Shown here: piece after piece, positions 30,236-39,251 of the stretch
How the letters are laid out: each line of letters begins with the position of its first letter
How positions within the stretch are numbered: position 1 is the stretch's first letter
Source of the DNA: an uncultured Methanobrevibacter sp.
Lineage (GTDB): Archaea > Methanobacteriota > Methanobacteria > Methanobacteriales > Methanobacteriaceae
Direction of reading: 5' to 3'
NCBI GenBank assembly: GCA_900314605.1
Contig: OMVX01000017.1
Location: 1 to 56,183 of the forward strand
DNA length: 56,183 nt
Program-made: the position numbers and the translations under genes
The notes under the pieces: model-generated
Told to the model about the DNA's origin: nothing
Seen by the model: only the letters and a program-made list of their open reading frames with translations
The model's database searches: none

Positions 30236-30670
30236 ATGATTATCCGTCAATTTATTGAAAATGATCTTAAAAGGGTCTATGAAATAGAAACAATGTCATT
30301 TAATTCATCTTATGGTGTAGAAATGATTTTAAAGCTATTTAAAATAGGTTCTGGTTTTTTGGTAGCAGAAATTGATGGGTATATTGTAGGTTATATTATT
30401 TTCTGGATGAAGGAAGAAAATGAGGGCCATATTATTTCTTTGGCTATTGATAAAAATTATCGAGGTCTTGGAATAGGAACTTCTCTTTTAAAAAAAGCTA
30501 TTTTAGTTTTTAAAAATGCGAATGCTGAATTTGTTTCTCTTGAGGTTAATGCAAACCATGAGGATAGTGTAAGATTTTATAAAAACTTTGGTTTTTATAT
30601 AGACAGGAAGGTTCCACACTATTATGATAATGATGAATCAGCATATGTAATGTTTTATGATTTTGAGTAA
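30236..30670 (+). CDS. rimI: GNAT N-acetyltransferase, RimI-like
   Basis: An acetyltransferase of 144 residues resembling RimI/Ard1, which acetylate protein N-termini in archaea. Motif A is visible as GHIISLAIDKNYRGLGIGTSLLKKAI, containing the acetyl-CoA pyrophosphate-binding R/Q-x-x-G-x-G/A loop. The substrate-side NANHEDSVRFYKNFGFYIDRKVPHYY matches the RimI C-terminal pattern (N-x-x-A/S-x-x-x-Y-x-x-x-GF). GAGGT lies 7 bases before ATG 30236. It is a single gene followed by T-rich tandem repeats. The substrate is inferred from family, not shown. Confidence 0.88.
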   Translation: MIIRQFIENDLKRVYEIETMSFNSSYGVEMILKLFKIGSGFLVAEIDGYIVGYIIFWMKEENEGHIISLAIDKNYRGLGIGTSLLKKAILVFKNANAEFVSLEVNANHEDSVRFYKNFGFYIDRKVPHYYDNDESAYVMFYDFE

Positions 30671-30991
30671 TTTTTGCTTATATTTTATAGTACTTTTATT
30701 CTTTAAAAAGAAGTAGATTATATTTTTTAAAATTTAGTAAGTATTAATTTTAGAAGATTTTTATTAGTTTTTTTTTTAAAATTAATATATTATTTATTTT
30801 TAAAATATATTTTATTAGATTTTTTTTTAAAATTTAGTATACTATTTAGTTTTAGAAAGATTTTTATTAGATTTTTTAAAAGTTAGTATAGTATTTAGTT
30901 TTAGAAGTAATTTTATTTAATTTTTTGAATTTATTCATAATTTTAAATAAAAAAAGTAGGGATTAAAAAAAGTAGAGATTAAATTAAAAAT
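30671..30991. repeat. T-rich degenerate tandem repeats between convergent genes
   Basis: Between about 30723 and 30920 lie four imperfect units of about 50 bases. Each has a T6-T9 run, AAAATTTAGTATA-type sequence, TTTAGTTTTAGAA and TTTTTATTAGA. Nothing else is seen in this 321-base gap. The T-runs on the plus strand would terminate rimI transcripts before the convergent zinc-ribbon gene. Confidence 0.6.
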
Positions 30992-31534
30992 TTATCTCCT
31001 AAATAAGCTAGTTAAGTTATTATATTCCATTTGTCCAATATGTGTTATTGTATCCATATTTATTGTACCATTTGCAAATAGTATTATTAGAAGGACAATA
31101 TAGAATGCATATATTGCTAGTTGTATAACTCCATGTCTTTTAATATTATAATCTTTACGTGTAACCAAGTAAATACTTACAATTATTCCTAGCATACTAC
31201 CTATTATAGCAAGTACATATCCGAGGAATATTAAGAAATTCATTCCAAAAGATCTTTTAGGTTTATCAAATTCAGGAGTTATAGGTTCTTCATTTATATA
31301 TTCTTGATTCCTTGTTAAAGTTGTTGGATTATTATCAGTATTTTCTTCTTTATTTTCTGTGATATTTGGAGTATTATCGCTAGTTTTTTCATTAGGTTCC
31401 TGTGCAAATATTGTTGGTTCAGGGATGTGGATTATTGGAGAATTTTCGGGGGTGAATTCTTTTCCACAATATATACAGAATCCAAATCCTGAACGATCTG
31501 TTTTTCCACAATTTGGACATTTTCTTATTTCCAT
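30992..31534 (-). CDS. Zinc-ribbon membrane protein
   Basis: 180 residues: an N-terminal double-CxxC zinc ribbon (CPNCGKTDRSGFGFCIYCG, residues 5-23), an Asn/Thr/Glu-rich linker to about residue 90, then two hydrophobic segments (FLIFLGYVLAIIGSMLGIIVSIYLV and LAIYAFYIVLLIILF) with the RRKDYNIKRHG-like basic loop between them. The function is unknown. The architecture, a cytosolic zinc ribbon joined to a membrane anchor, recurs in the two downstream-encoded proteins of this cluster (34197-36974). It is transcribed alone on the minus strand. Confidence 0.75.
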   Translation of the reverse strand: MEIRKCPNCGKTDRSGFGFCIYCGKEFTPENSPIIHIPEPTIFAQEPNEKTSDNTPNITENKEENTDNNPTTLTRNQEYINEEPITPEFDKPKRSFGMNFLIFLGYVLAIIGSMLGIIVSIYLVTRKDYNIKRHGVIQLAIYAFYIVLLIILFANGTINMDTITHIGQMEYNNLTSLFRR

Positions 31535-31727
31535 AATATCATTCCATCTTTATTTATTTTAATAGTCCTTTATTAAATGGGTTTATATTAAAGTTTACAT
31601 TTATATTTTTTGTTTATTTTTCTATAATTTTTTATGAATAGTATTTTTTTTATTTTTATTATTTTCTTTTATATATTTTATATGGAATAAAATTATTAAG
31701 CTAAATTTAATTTAGCTTAATTAGTAA

Positions 31728-32867
31728 TTATCTTTTACGTTTTTTTCTTATTCCAATATATAATAGGATTCCACCTATTATTACAATTATTGGTATTGCA
31801 ATTAATAATATATTCATATCTTCATATGATTTAAATTCAGATGTTTTTGGAAGATTCATAGTATTTGCATCATGGTCATCATCGGTTATAAGTGCAAAAT
31901 TATATAATAAATCATTATACCCTATACTTGCACCATTATATTCTATATAATCAGGTGCACGTCCATTTTTATCCATATAATCTTTTACTATTTCTCCCAT
32001 TTCTTCATAATCATATATACTATAACTTGATGCGGTACTTAAAGAATAATCTTTAGGATTTGTCGCATTTTGGTATTTGCCTGGTTCATTTAAACCTTCT
32101 CCTGAAATATATGATGATAAGAGGTATAATGCTTGTGGGCCGGTATATCCTGCGTATGTAACATTTTTCTGTCCTAAATGTTGTTTAAGTATTATATCTC
32201 CTGAGATGTCTCCAATTACACTTACATCTAACTTAGTACGTATAACACTATTTTCATTTAGGTTTTCGTTTGAAGAATCATAATTGTGTATGGCTTCTAC
32301 TATTTGACTTGCAATGTATTGGTTTTTTTCACTATCACTATAATACATATCTCCATCTTCATCTGTATTTTCAGGTAATGATTGCACTGGTTGTATAATA
32401 TTTACCCCTGCTTCACTTAAAAAATTTCCAGGGTTTTTTAGTGAAAGAAAAGTTTTATCTGACCAGTTATCGTCCCATGCTCTTCTTAGTAGTGATAGGT
32501 TATTTAAATCAATAGAACCTACATTAACGAATATTACTTGTTTATCTACTTTTGTAGAGTATTTACCTAACTCATATAAATTTGCTGCATCTGAAAATGC
32601 AAAACTTACACATACATCAGTATTTGATTCCATAGCTCTTGTACCTTCACCAGGTCCCGGTGCATCTGGATCTACTTCTACTGTTATACTACTATCTTCG
32701 GCTTCAATATAGGTTTTTATTTCATTAAGCATTTTAGCTTCTTCACCTTTTTGGCCAAATAGGTTATCTGAGGTTAAAAATACTGATGTTGCATTAACTG
32801 CACTAAGGGTAGGACTTAGCATTATAGTTAATAATATTAATATTGTAAGTATCTTTTGAATATTCAT
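31728..32867 (-). CDS. Secreted, C-terminally anchored surface protein with a pseudomurein-binding-like repeat
   Basis: 379 residues with an N-terminal signal peptide (KILTILILLTIMLSPTLSAVNA) and a C-terminal membrane helix (ILLIAIPIIVIIGGILLYIGI) followed by KKRKR, so most of it lies outside the cell. The stretch MDKNGRAPDYIEYNGASIGY followed by NDLLYNFALI (about residues 299-328) resembles the NGR-x-P-x-Y-V-x-hydrophobic-x-G core of pseudomurein-binding repeats. The N-terminal half (TVEVDPDAPGPGEG, VNVGSIDLNNLSLLRRAWDDN) has no enzymatic motif known to me. GGAG precedes the ATG. A cell-wall-associated role is inferred. Confidence 0.7.
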   Translation of the reverse strand: MNIQKILTILILLTIMLSPTLSAVNATSVFLTSDNLFGQKGEEAKMLNEIKTYIEAEDSSITVEVDPDAPGPGEGTRAMESNTDVCVSFAFSDAANLYELGKYSTKVDKQVIFVNVGSIDLNNLSLLRRAWDDNWSDKTFLSLKNPGNFLSEAGVNIIQPVQSLPENTDEDGDMYYSDSEKNQYIASQIVEAIHNYDSSNENLNENSVIRTKLDVSVIGDISGDIILKQHLGQKNVTYAGYTGPQALYLLSSYISGEGLNEPGKYQNATNPKDYSLSTASSYSIYDYEEMGEIVKDYMDKNGRAPDYIEYNGASIGYNDLLYNFALITDDDHDANTMNLPKTSEFKSYEDMNILLIAIPIIVIIGGILLYIGIRKKRKR

Positions 32868-32917
32868 AACTAATCTCCGTAGGTTTTCTAATATTTTTTA
32901 ATTATTTAATAAATTTA

Positions 32918-33958
32918 TTAAATTTTAGTTTTTCCATTTAAAATATCTTTATAGTCTTTAAGATTTTTCTCTAAAAGTTCAGGAATATTTAATTCATATG
33001 GGCATTTTTCTATACATTTACCGCAGCGGTTACATTCTTCAATTTTCATCATCATCTCTTGAGCTTCAGGAGTTAGACTTGGCTTAGAGGGCATACGTCT
33101 AATCCACAGTGACATTCTTGCACATTTAAATATTTCTATTCCTACACTACATGGGCTACAGTATCCACATCCTCGACAGAAATCTCCACTTAACTCTTGT
33201 CTGTCTTTTTTAATAATATTACTAAGTTCATTATCAAGTTTCACATCTTCTTTCATGTAAGATAAGAATTCGGATAGTTCTTCTTTTCTTTGAACCCCCC
33301 AAATTGGTGCTACATTATCAAATTCATTAATATATGCATATGCTGCTTTAGAATTTCTAAGTAATCCTCCACCCATAGCTTTCATTGCTATAAATCCAAT
33401 ATTTGATGCATTTGCTTTTTCAACAATTTCTAAATCTTTAACATTACTTATATATGAAAAGGGATACTGTATTGTTTCATATAATTCGCTTTTTATTGCT
33501 TCAAGTGCAATTTCATGTTTATGGCTTGTTATTCCAATATGCCTAATTTCACCTTCATCTTTTAAATCTAAAAGAGTATCATAAATCTCATTATCTTCTG
33601 ATGGTTTTGGTAAAAATGGAGGATCATGTAATTGGTATATATCAAGATATTCTGTTTGAAGATTTTCAAGAGATTCATTTAGATCTTTAAGTATACCCTC
33701 TTTTGTAAGTTCTTTTGTTTTACTTGCAAGAGTAATACTTTCTCTTGGATACTCTTCATTAAATCCTTTAAAGCCTATCCCAATCTTTTTTTCACTATCT
33801 GTATATAATCTTGCAGTATCATAAAAGTCCATACCTTCATGGTATGCTTTTTGTAGTAGATAAGTACTTTCTTTTACACTTACCCTTTGTATAGGCAGTG
33901 CTCCAAAACCATTTTTTTCTATGGTGATATTTGTTTTACCTAATGTAATTTTTCTCAT
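32918..33958 (-). CDS. Aldo/keto reductase with C-terminal 4Fe-4S ferredoxin domain
   Basis: A cytoplasmic oxidoreductase of about 346 residues. The aldo/keto reductase barrel carries GFGALPIQR, the catalytic-type DTARLYTDSEKKIG (Asp, Tyr), a lysine in ASKTK, IYQLHDPP (His) and IGITSH. The C-terminus adds cysteine clusters CRGCGYCSPC and CNRCGKCIEKCPYE, the latter a 4Fe-4S binding pattern. This fusion is common in anaerobes and suggests electron exchange with ferredoxin-type donors; the substrate is unknown. A TTG at 33967 is in frame, but ATG 33958 (MRKITLGKT) aligns with the family start. Confidence 0.9.
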   Translation of the reverse strand: MRKITLGKTNITIEKNGFGALPIQRVSVKESTYLLQKAYHEGMDFYDTARLYTDSEKKIGIGFKGFNEEYPRESITLASKTKELTKEGILKDLNESLENLQTEYLDIYQLHDPPFLPKPSEDNEIYDTLLDLKDEGEIRHIGITSHKHEIALEAIKSELYETIQYPFSYISNVKDLEIVEKANASNIGFIAMKAMGGGLLRNSKAAYAYINEFDNVAPIWGVQRKEELSEFLSYMKEDVKLDNELSNIIKKDRQELSGDFCRGCGYCSPCSVGIEIFKCARMSLWIRRMPSKPSLTPEAQEMMMKIEECNRCGKCIEKCPYELNIPELLEKNLKDYKDILNGKTKI

Positions 33959-34196
33959 TTTAACCAAGATTCATAATGTTTTTTTTTAATTAAATAATAT
34001 TTTAATAAATAAAAATAGTTTTAAAGAATTTAAGTCCAGTTCTTTAATATTTTTTTTAAATCATGTATTAATTCTAAAATAAAAAATTTATAAAGAATTT
34101 TTATTTAAAAAAAGTTTTAGGTGTTTAAATTAGTTTTCCTAAAAAATTTTTATTTTTAGAAAATTTCTAATTTAATCCTTTTATAAAATTATATAA

Positions 34197-35135
34197 TTAA
34201 TTGAATATTTTTAATGTAGATATAATCTCACTTTCTACCTTGTTAAGATTTGCTTCATTTTTCTCAGATGTTGTAAATATTATATCATATTCACTTTCTC
34301 CATTTACAAATCCTATATCTCTGGTTATATTTCCATTAGCAGTATAAGTTACATTATATCCAGTGTGATTACCAAGTTTTGCTAAATCATTATAGGTAAC
34401 AGTTCCTTCAATATTATATGCTATATTATTCACTGCTGCTTGTTGTAAATCTTCAATACTTGCACCGGCATAACCATTTTCAGATAGACTTGTAATAGCA
34501 AATTTTACAGTAACATTATCCTTTGAAACTTCTAAAAGATAGTCAGTATTATTAATTTTTTGATAATTATTAGGTATACTTACAGAATAATCAGTTACAT
34601 TATAAGTAGTAAATCCAGAATCATTAGTGCTTATATTAGAATTACCAAATACTCCTATAATAATAATCACTATAAAAATTGCAAGTAAAATTAATCCCCC
34701 ATATATTATTATACGTTTATTTTTTTCACTTACACTTGGAGTATTAATCTCTTTTTTAGAAGAAGGTTTTTCCTTAAAAAGATTACTTTTTTCTTTCTTT
34801 TCAACTTTATTAGCTTGTTGAACTTTTTTCTCAGTTGGTTGAATTTTTTTCTCAGTCTGTTGAACTTTTTTCTCAGTTTTCGGAACTTTTTTTACAGTTG
34901 GTTGAACCTTTTTTTCAGTATTTTTAGTTTTTTCATAGGTAAATATTCTTCCAAGACTAGTGTCTTTTTTAACATTACCTTTTTCTTTTTTTGCTTCTTT
35001 TTCATTTCTAAAAATACTATCCGGTGTCTTGTCATTAAGTATTATTTTCTCTTCAGGTAGTTTTGTATGACAATCAACACAGTATTCCTCATTATTAATA
35101 TGTTCTTTACCACATTTTGGACAATATTTTGCCAT
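34197..35135 (-). CDS. Zinc-ribbon membrane protein with basic repeats and extracytoplasmic domain
   Basis: 312 residues: zinc ribbon CPKCGKEHINNEEYCVDCH (5-23), a strongly basic Lys/Gln/Thr-rich region with about five repeats of TEKK-V/I-Q-PT/QT (about 73-110), one membrane helix (IIIYGGLILLAIFIVIIIIGVFG, about 141-163), then an outside domain of about 145 residues. The outside domain (YSVSIPNNYQKINN ... GYNVTYTANGNITRDIGFVNG ... IISTLKIF) resembles PsbP-like domains found in many methanobacterial surface proteins. Function is unknown. AGGGAT precedes the ATG. It shares its whole layout with the next gene on the strand, whose repeats are acidic instead of basic. Confidence 0.75.
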   Translation of the reverse strand: MAKYCPKCGKEHINNEEYCVDCHTKLPEEKIILNDKTPDSIFRNEKEAKKEKGNVKKDTSLGRIFTYEKTKNTEKKVQPTVKKVPKTEKKVQQTEKKIQPTEKKVQQANKVEKKEKSNLFKEKPSSKKEINTPSVSEKNKRIIIYGGLILLAIFIVIIIIGVFGNSNISTNDSGFTTYNVTDYSVSIPNNYQKINNTDYLLEVSKDNVTVKFAITSLSENGYAGASIEDLQQAAVNNIAYNIEGTVTYNDLAKLGNHTGYNVTYTANGNITRDIGFVNGESEYDIIFTTSEKNEANLNKVESEIISTLKIFN

Positions 35136-35304
35136 GATATCCCTAATTAATCTGGTTTTTATTTAAATAAAATTTTAAATTAATTTTTAAACAAAAATAT
35201 ATTATTTTTACTATTAATTTAATATTATATTTTATAAATATATTATAAAACTTTTATTAAGTTTTTTGTATATATTAGTTTCTATTTTTTTTATTAATAA
35301 TTAA

Positions 35305-36974
35305 TCAGTAGAATGTTAAACTTCTCTTTAATTGATTAATATCCTTATTAAATGAATCTATATCATCAGATATGAATAAGAATGCATATTCTTTATTATC
35401 TTTAATAAAGCCTATTGTACGATATTCATAATTATCAGTACCCTCTTTACTTGTAACATCATATACTTTTACATTATTAACTTTTTGTGTTGTTGCCTTT
35501 TTAACTAAAGCTCCACTTCGAATATCTAATTCTTCTGTTGCCCCTTTTATCTCTGATAATTTTCGCCCTGAAGCCTTTGATTGATAAACACTTAGAAGTA
35601 CTTTATGTTTATCTTCCTTAGATTTAAAACTACCAATAACATTTTGATCTGTAGTATTATATTTTTCCCAGGTAGATGGTAGTTTAAATGATATAACATT
35701 GTTTGTATATTCTCCTGGTTCTGCATTACTTACACTTAAGTAATTTAAGGAGTTTTCATCAATGTATTGGATTGTTACTGTTCCAACTATTGCAACTAGT
35801 AAAAGAACACTTAAAAAGAGTATTGCATTTTTATGAACATATCTAAAGGAATTTTTATCAATTTTATTATCATCATTATCTATATCGTCATTAAAAAGTT
35901 TTCCATTGAACAAACCTATAGATATTTTTTTCTTTACTTTCTGGATTTTTGTTTTTTCTTTATATTTTTTTAAGCTTTTTTTCTCAGAGCTATAATCATC
36001 ATATGTTTCATCATCGTTGACTTCCTCTCTATCATAGTCATACATAGATTCTTGCCCTGAAGGATATCCTAGAATTGTTTCTGCATTTATATGGTCTAGG
36101 TTTTCTATTCCTTTTGTTATTATTTCTTCTAGGTTGTCGTTGTTTTCTGTTTGTTCTTGTGTGTGTTCGATAGGTATGTATTGGTCTTCGGTTTCTAGGT
36201 TTTCTATTTTTCTATTTCTTCTAGGTTGTCGTTGTTTTCTGTTTGTTCTTGTGTGTGTTCGATAGGTATGTATTGGTCTTCTGGTTCTAGGTTTTCTATT
36301 TCTTTTGTTATTATTTCTTCTAGGTTGTCGTTGTTTTCTGTTTGTTCTTGTGTGTGTTCGATAGGTATGTATTGGTCTTCTGGTTCTAGGTTTTCTGTTT
36401 GTTCTTGTGTGTGTTCGATAGGTATGTATTGGTCTTCTGGTTCTTCAGGTGTGTGTTCAACGTAAATGTATCCGTTATCTGGTTCTAGGTTTTCTGGTTC
36501 TTCAGGTGTGTGTTCAACGTAAATGTATCCGTTATCTGCTTCTAGATCTTCTGTTTCGGAGGGGATTGTTTCTTCTAAATAATAATTATCCTCAAAGATT
36601 TCATCTTGACTATGATCTACTATAATATAGTCATCATATTTTCCTTCAATTTTTTCTTGTAAACTAGGGTTTTTTTCATCTTCCCTATTTATAAAATTAG
36701 AATTTGATGTAGGTTCTCTTATAAATGCATTTAAAGTATCCTCTGCAATATCTTCATTTGTTTTAGTTTCTTCAGGTGTTTCTAGAAACTTTTCACTATC
36801 ATGATTTGCAGATGATTTTAAAGTTGGTTTTTGCAAATTTTCAATATTATCATTTATTATTTCTTCTGAATTTTCGTCTTTTTCTAAAGCGTCTTTTAAA
36901 TTTGCACCACATGATTTACAGGATGTCTCATCCTCATTATTTTCTGTTCCACATTCAGGACATTTAATCTTCAA
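35305..36974 (-). pseudogene. Frameshifted zinc-ribbon surface protein with acidic repeats (possibly phase-variable)
   Basis: One gene read in two frames. The upstream part (36974-36204, TTG start after GGTG) encodes a zinc ribbon CPECGTENNEDETSCKSCG and an acidic repeat region, then stops at TAG 36206-36204. The repeat continues in another frame (IENLETEDQYIPIEHTQEQT, HINAETILGY) straight into the downstream part (ATG 36045) with a basic segment, a membrane helix (AILFLSVLLLVAIVGTVTIQYI) and an outside PsbP-like domain. Repeat spacing is 99 bases in the neighbouring unit but 92 at the break. A single added A in the A5 tract (plus-strand T5, 36207-36211) would restore one 556-residue protein. 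It could be phase variation, decay or a sequencing error. Confidence 0.8.
36130..36545. repeat. Coding repeat array in the zinc-ribbon surface gene
   Basis: On the minus strand there are four nearly identical units encoding QYIPIEHTQEQTEN (plus-strand landmark GATAGGTATGTATTGG at 36169, 36261, 36360 and 36417; spacings 92, 99 and 57). Two units encode GYIYVEHTPEEPEN. Near identity at silent positions indicates recent expansion. This is a protein repeat, not a CRISPR: there are no unique spacers. Confidence 0.9.
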
Positions 36975-37476
36975 AAAACAACACCATTTATTTATTTGAT
37001 AATTTATTTTTCAAAAATTTTTTAGTAAGTGTTTTTATTTTATTGTTCATTTTATTTAAATACTATTTATTTTATTTTCTTTTTATTTTTTATCCATTCA
37101 AAATAGAATTTTCATTTTTTAATAAGTATTTTTTTAGTTTCTAATTTATTATATGTCTTTATTTTTATCTAGATTAGATTAGTATTTTTTTAATATTTGT
37201 AATACTTATGAAAATATGGGGTATTATAAAACAAGTTTGATTATTTAGGTAAAACTCCTTATTAATATTTATATTATTGTTTTAATAACAAATATAAATT
37301 ATATGGATTTAAATTTAAATTTAAGAAAAAGTATTTTTTTGAATTTTAATAAATTGTATTAACATTATCCTTTTTGAAGTTTAATTAATTAAAAAAAGTT
37401 AATTCATAAAATTTTAATAAATAAAAATTAAATTAAAAATGCTATACAAAAAAATAAGATTTGAATTTAATGAGAA
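36975..37476. other. AT-rich intergenic region, no gene seen
   Basis: About 500 bases between the frameshifted surface gene and the UbiB-family gene. It should contain the promoter of the surface gene (minus strand), but no clear TATA box, repeat or RNA structure stood out. Confidence 0.5.
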
Positions 37477-39090
37477 TTATTTACGAACAATATTGTTTAG
37501 TACAATATATGCTCCAATAATTGCACTGAATGTAAATCCTATTAATCCTATTGCAGACATATCAAATATTTTTGGACCACTATTTGCTAAAATAGTAAAT
37601 GATGAACCTATAAGTAAAGCAGAAAGAATTAAAGATGCAGAAATTTGGTTTTTAAAGTCTCTTAACTCTTCAAGTTTTATATTTATTTCTATTTCACCTT
37701 TTTCGATTTTAGCCATTGTAGAATTAATTCTTTCTGGCATGTCTTTAAGTAGGTGTTCAACTTCTAAAAGATAATTTAAACTTCCTGTTGCAACATTAAC
37801 TGGATTAAATTTATGACGTATTAATCTTTTAGATAATTTTTGAAGTACTTCTGCTGCATTAAATTTAGGGTTTAAATTATAACCAATATCTTCAATAAGT
37901 GCACATCCTCTCCCAATCATAACAAATTCTCTTGGAAGTGTTACACCATGTTTAATCATAGTGTCTATTAATTTTTCTAAGACTCCGTCCATCTGATCTA
38001 ATTCTGCTCCCATATATCTATTTAATAAATCATTAATATCCATATTTAATTCTTCAGTATCCTGTTCTGGAGTTAGAATTTTCATATAGATTAAGTGTTT
38101 AATAAGGTGATTTGGATTTCCATCAAATAAAAGGAGGATGAGCTGTGCTAAATCACTTCTAAAATCTTCATTTAAAATTCCCATCATTCCTAAATCAATA
38201 AAACAAGGTACACCATCTTCACCAATTATCATATTCCCTGGATGAGGATCTGCATGGAAAAATCCGTCAATCATTATCTGTTTAAAGTAAGCATTAACAA
38301 TGTCATCTCCTAATTTTACATTGTCAATATTTTCTACTTTATTACCATATAATTCTGTTACATTATATCCTTTAACAAGTTCCATGTTAATGATTTTAGC
38401 AGTACATAATTTAGGATAAACTTTAGGATATCTTACATAATCTTCATTTTCAAAGTTTTTTGTGATTTTTTGGATGTTCATTACTTCTTCCATATAATCA
38501 AGTTCTTTGAAAATTGACCTTTCAAATTCTGCTATAATTGCAGGTAGGTTATAGGTTCTTGTACTTGTAATATATTTATCAGCTATTCTAGCTACTTTTT
38601 TCATTATTTTTACATCTTCTGCTACAGTATCATATGAACCTGGTTTTTGAACTTTAACTGCTACTTCTTCACCATTTTCTTTTAATTTAGCTTTATAAAC
38701 TTGACCAATAGATGCAGACCCTAGGGGTTCATCATTAAATTCACTGTAAACTTCATCTAATGGTTGTTTAAGTTCTTCTTCTATAACTTTTTTTATTTCT
38801 TCAATTGGTGTAACAGGAGTATTATCTCTAAGTTTTGCAAGTTCATCTGCAATATCCTGTCCAACAAGATCTGGTCTTGTAGCTAATATCTGACCTAATT
38901 TAATAAAAGCAGGACCTAAATCTTCAAATGCTAATCGAAGATTAGTTGCATCAATATCTTCATCATATTCAGCATCAATACCTTTTTTACGTTTTCTTGA
39001 AGATTTGAATAATTTTCCTAGTTTATATTTTTTTGCAACAGCATAAATTTCTTTACTTCTTTTGGATTTTTCCTTGTTTTGATTTGTCAT
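37477..39090 (-). CDS. ABC1/AarF/UbiB family atypical kinase
   Basis: 537 residues. The N-terminal extension holds the family KxGQ motif in GPAFIKLGQILATRPDLV (about residues 54-71). The A-rich loop LGSASIGQVYKAKL, the ATP-binding Lys in VAVKVQKPG, and catalytic FFHADPHPGNMII (about residue 280) with FIDLGMMG follow. Two hydrophobic helices close the C-terminus (ISASLILSALLIGSSFTIL and IGLIGFTFSAIIGAYIVL). Homologues support ubiquinone synthesis in bacteria; methanobacteria lack quinones, so the role here is probably membrane lipid or isoprenoid related, which is inference. Convergent/independent unit; ATG 39090 is the only sensible start. Confidence 0.92.
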   Translation of the reverse strand: MTNQNKEKSKRSKEIYAVAKKYKLGKLFKSSRKRKKGIDAEYDEDIDATNLRLAFEDLGPAFIKLGQILATRPDLVGQDIADELAKLRDNTPVTPIEEIKKVIEEELKQPLDEVYSEFNDEPLGSASIGQVYKAKLKENGEEVAVKVQKPGSYDTVAEDVKIMKKVARIADKYITSTRTYNLPAIIAEFERSIFKELDYMEEVMNIQKITKNFENEDYVRYPKVYPKLCTAKIINMELVKGYNVTELYGNKVENIDNVKLGDDIVNAYFKQIMIDGFFHADPHPGNMIIGEDGVPCFIDLGMMGILNEDFRSDLAQLILLLFDGNPNHLIKHLIYMKILTPEQDTEELNMDINDLLNRYMGAELDQMDGVLEKLIDTMIKHGVTLPREFVMIGRGCALIEDIGYNLNPKFNAAEVLQKLSKRLIRHKFNPVNVATGSLNYLLEVEHLLKDMPERINSTMAKIEKGEIEINIKLEELRDFKNQISASLILSALLIGSSFTILANSGPKIFDMSAIGLIGFTFSAIIGAYIVLNNIVRK

Positions 39091-39251
39091 ATGTACTGTT
39101 ATTATTAAATAGTATTTATAAAAGTTTTGGATTATAATAAATATTATTGATTATTTTTCAACTTTTTGGTTAAGTATTATGAAAATTGCTTAAAAGTGAG
39201 ATATTTTATATCTGTGCTTTATTTTAAAGCATTATTTTCTATTGGATTTAT

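Noticed and set aside
36226-36465. Plus-strand frame over the repeat array
   Set aside because: It is the reverse complement reading of the coding repeats; Cys/Ser-rich with no start signal.
36130-36545. CRISPR-like regular repeats
   Set aside because: The repeats are coding, contiguous and in frame, with no unique spacers; no cas genes in the window.
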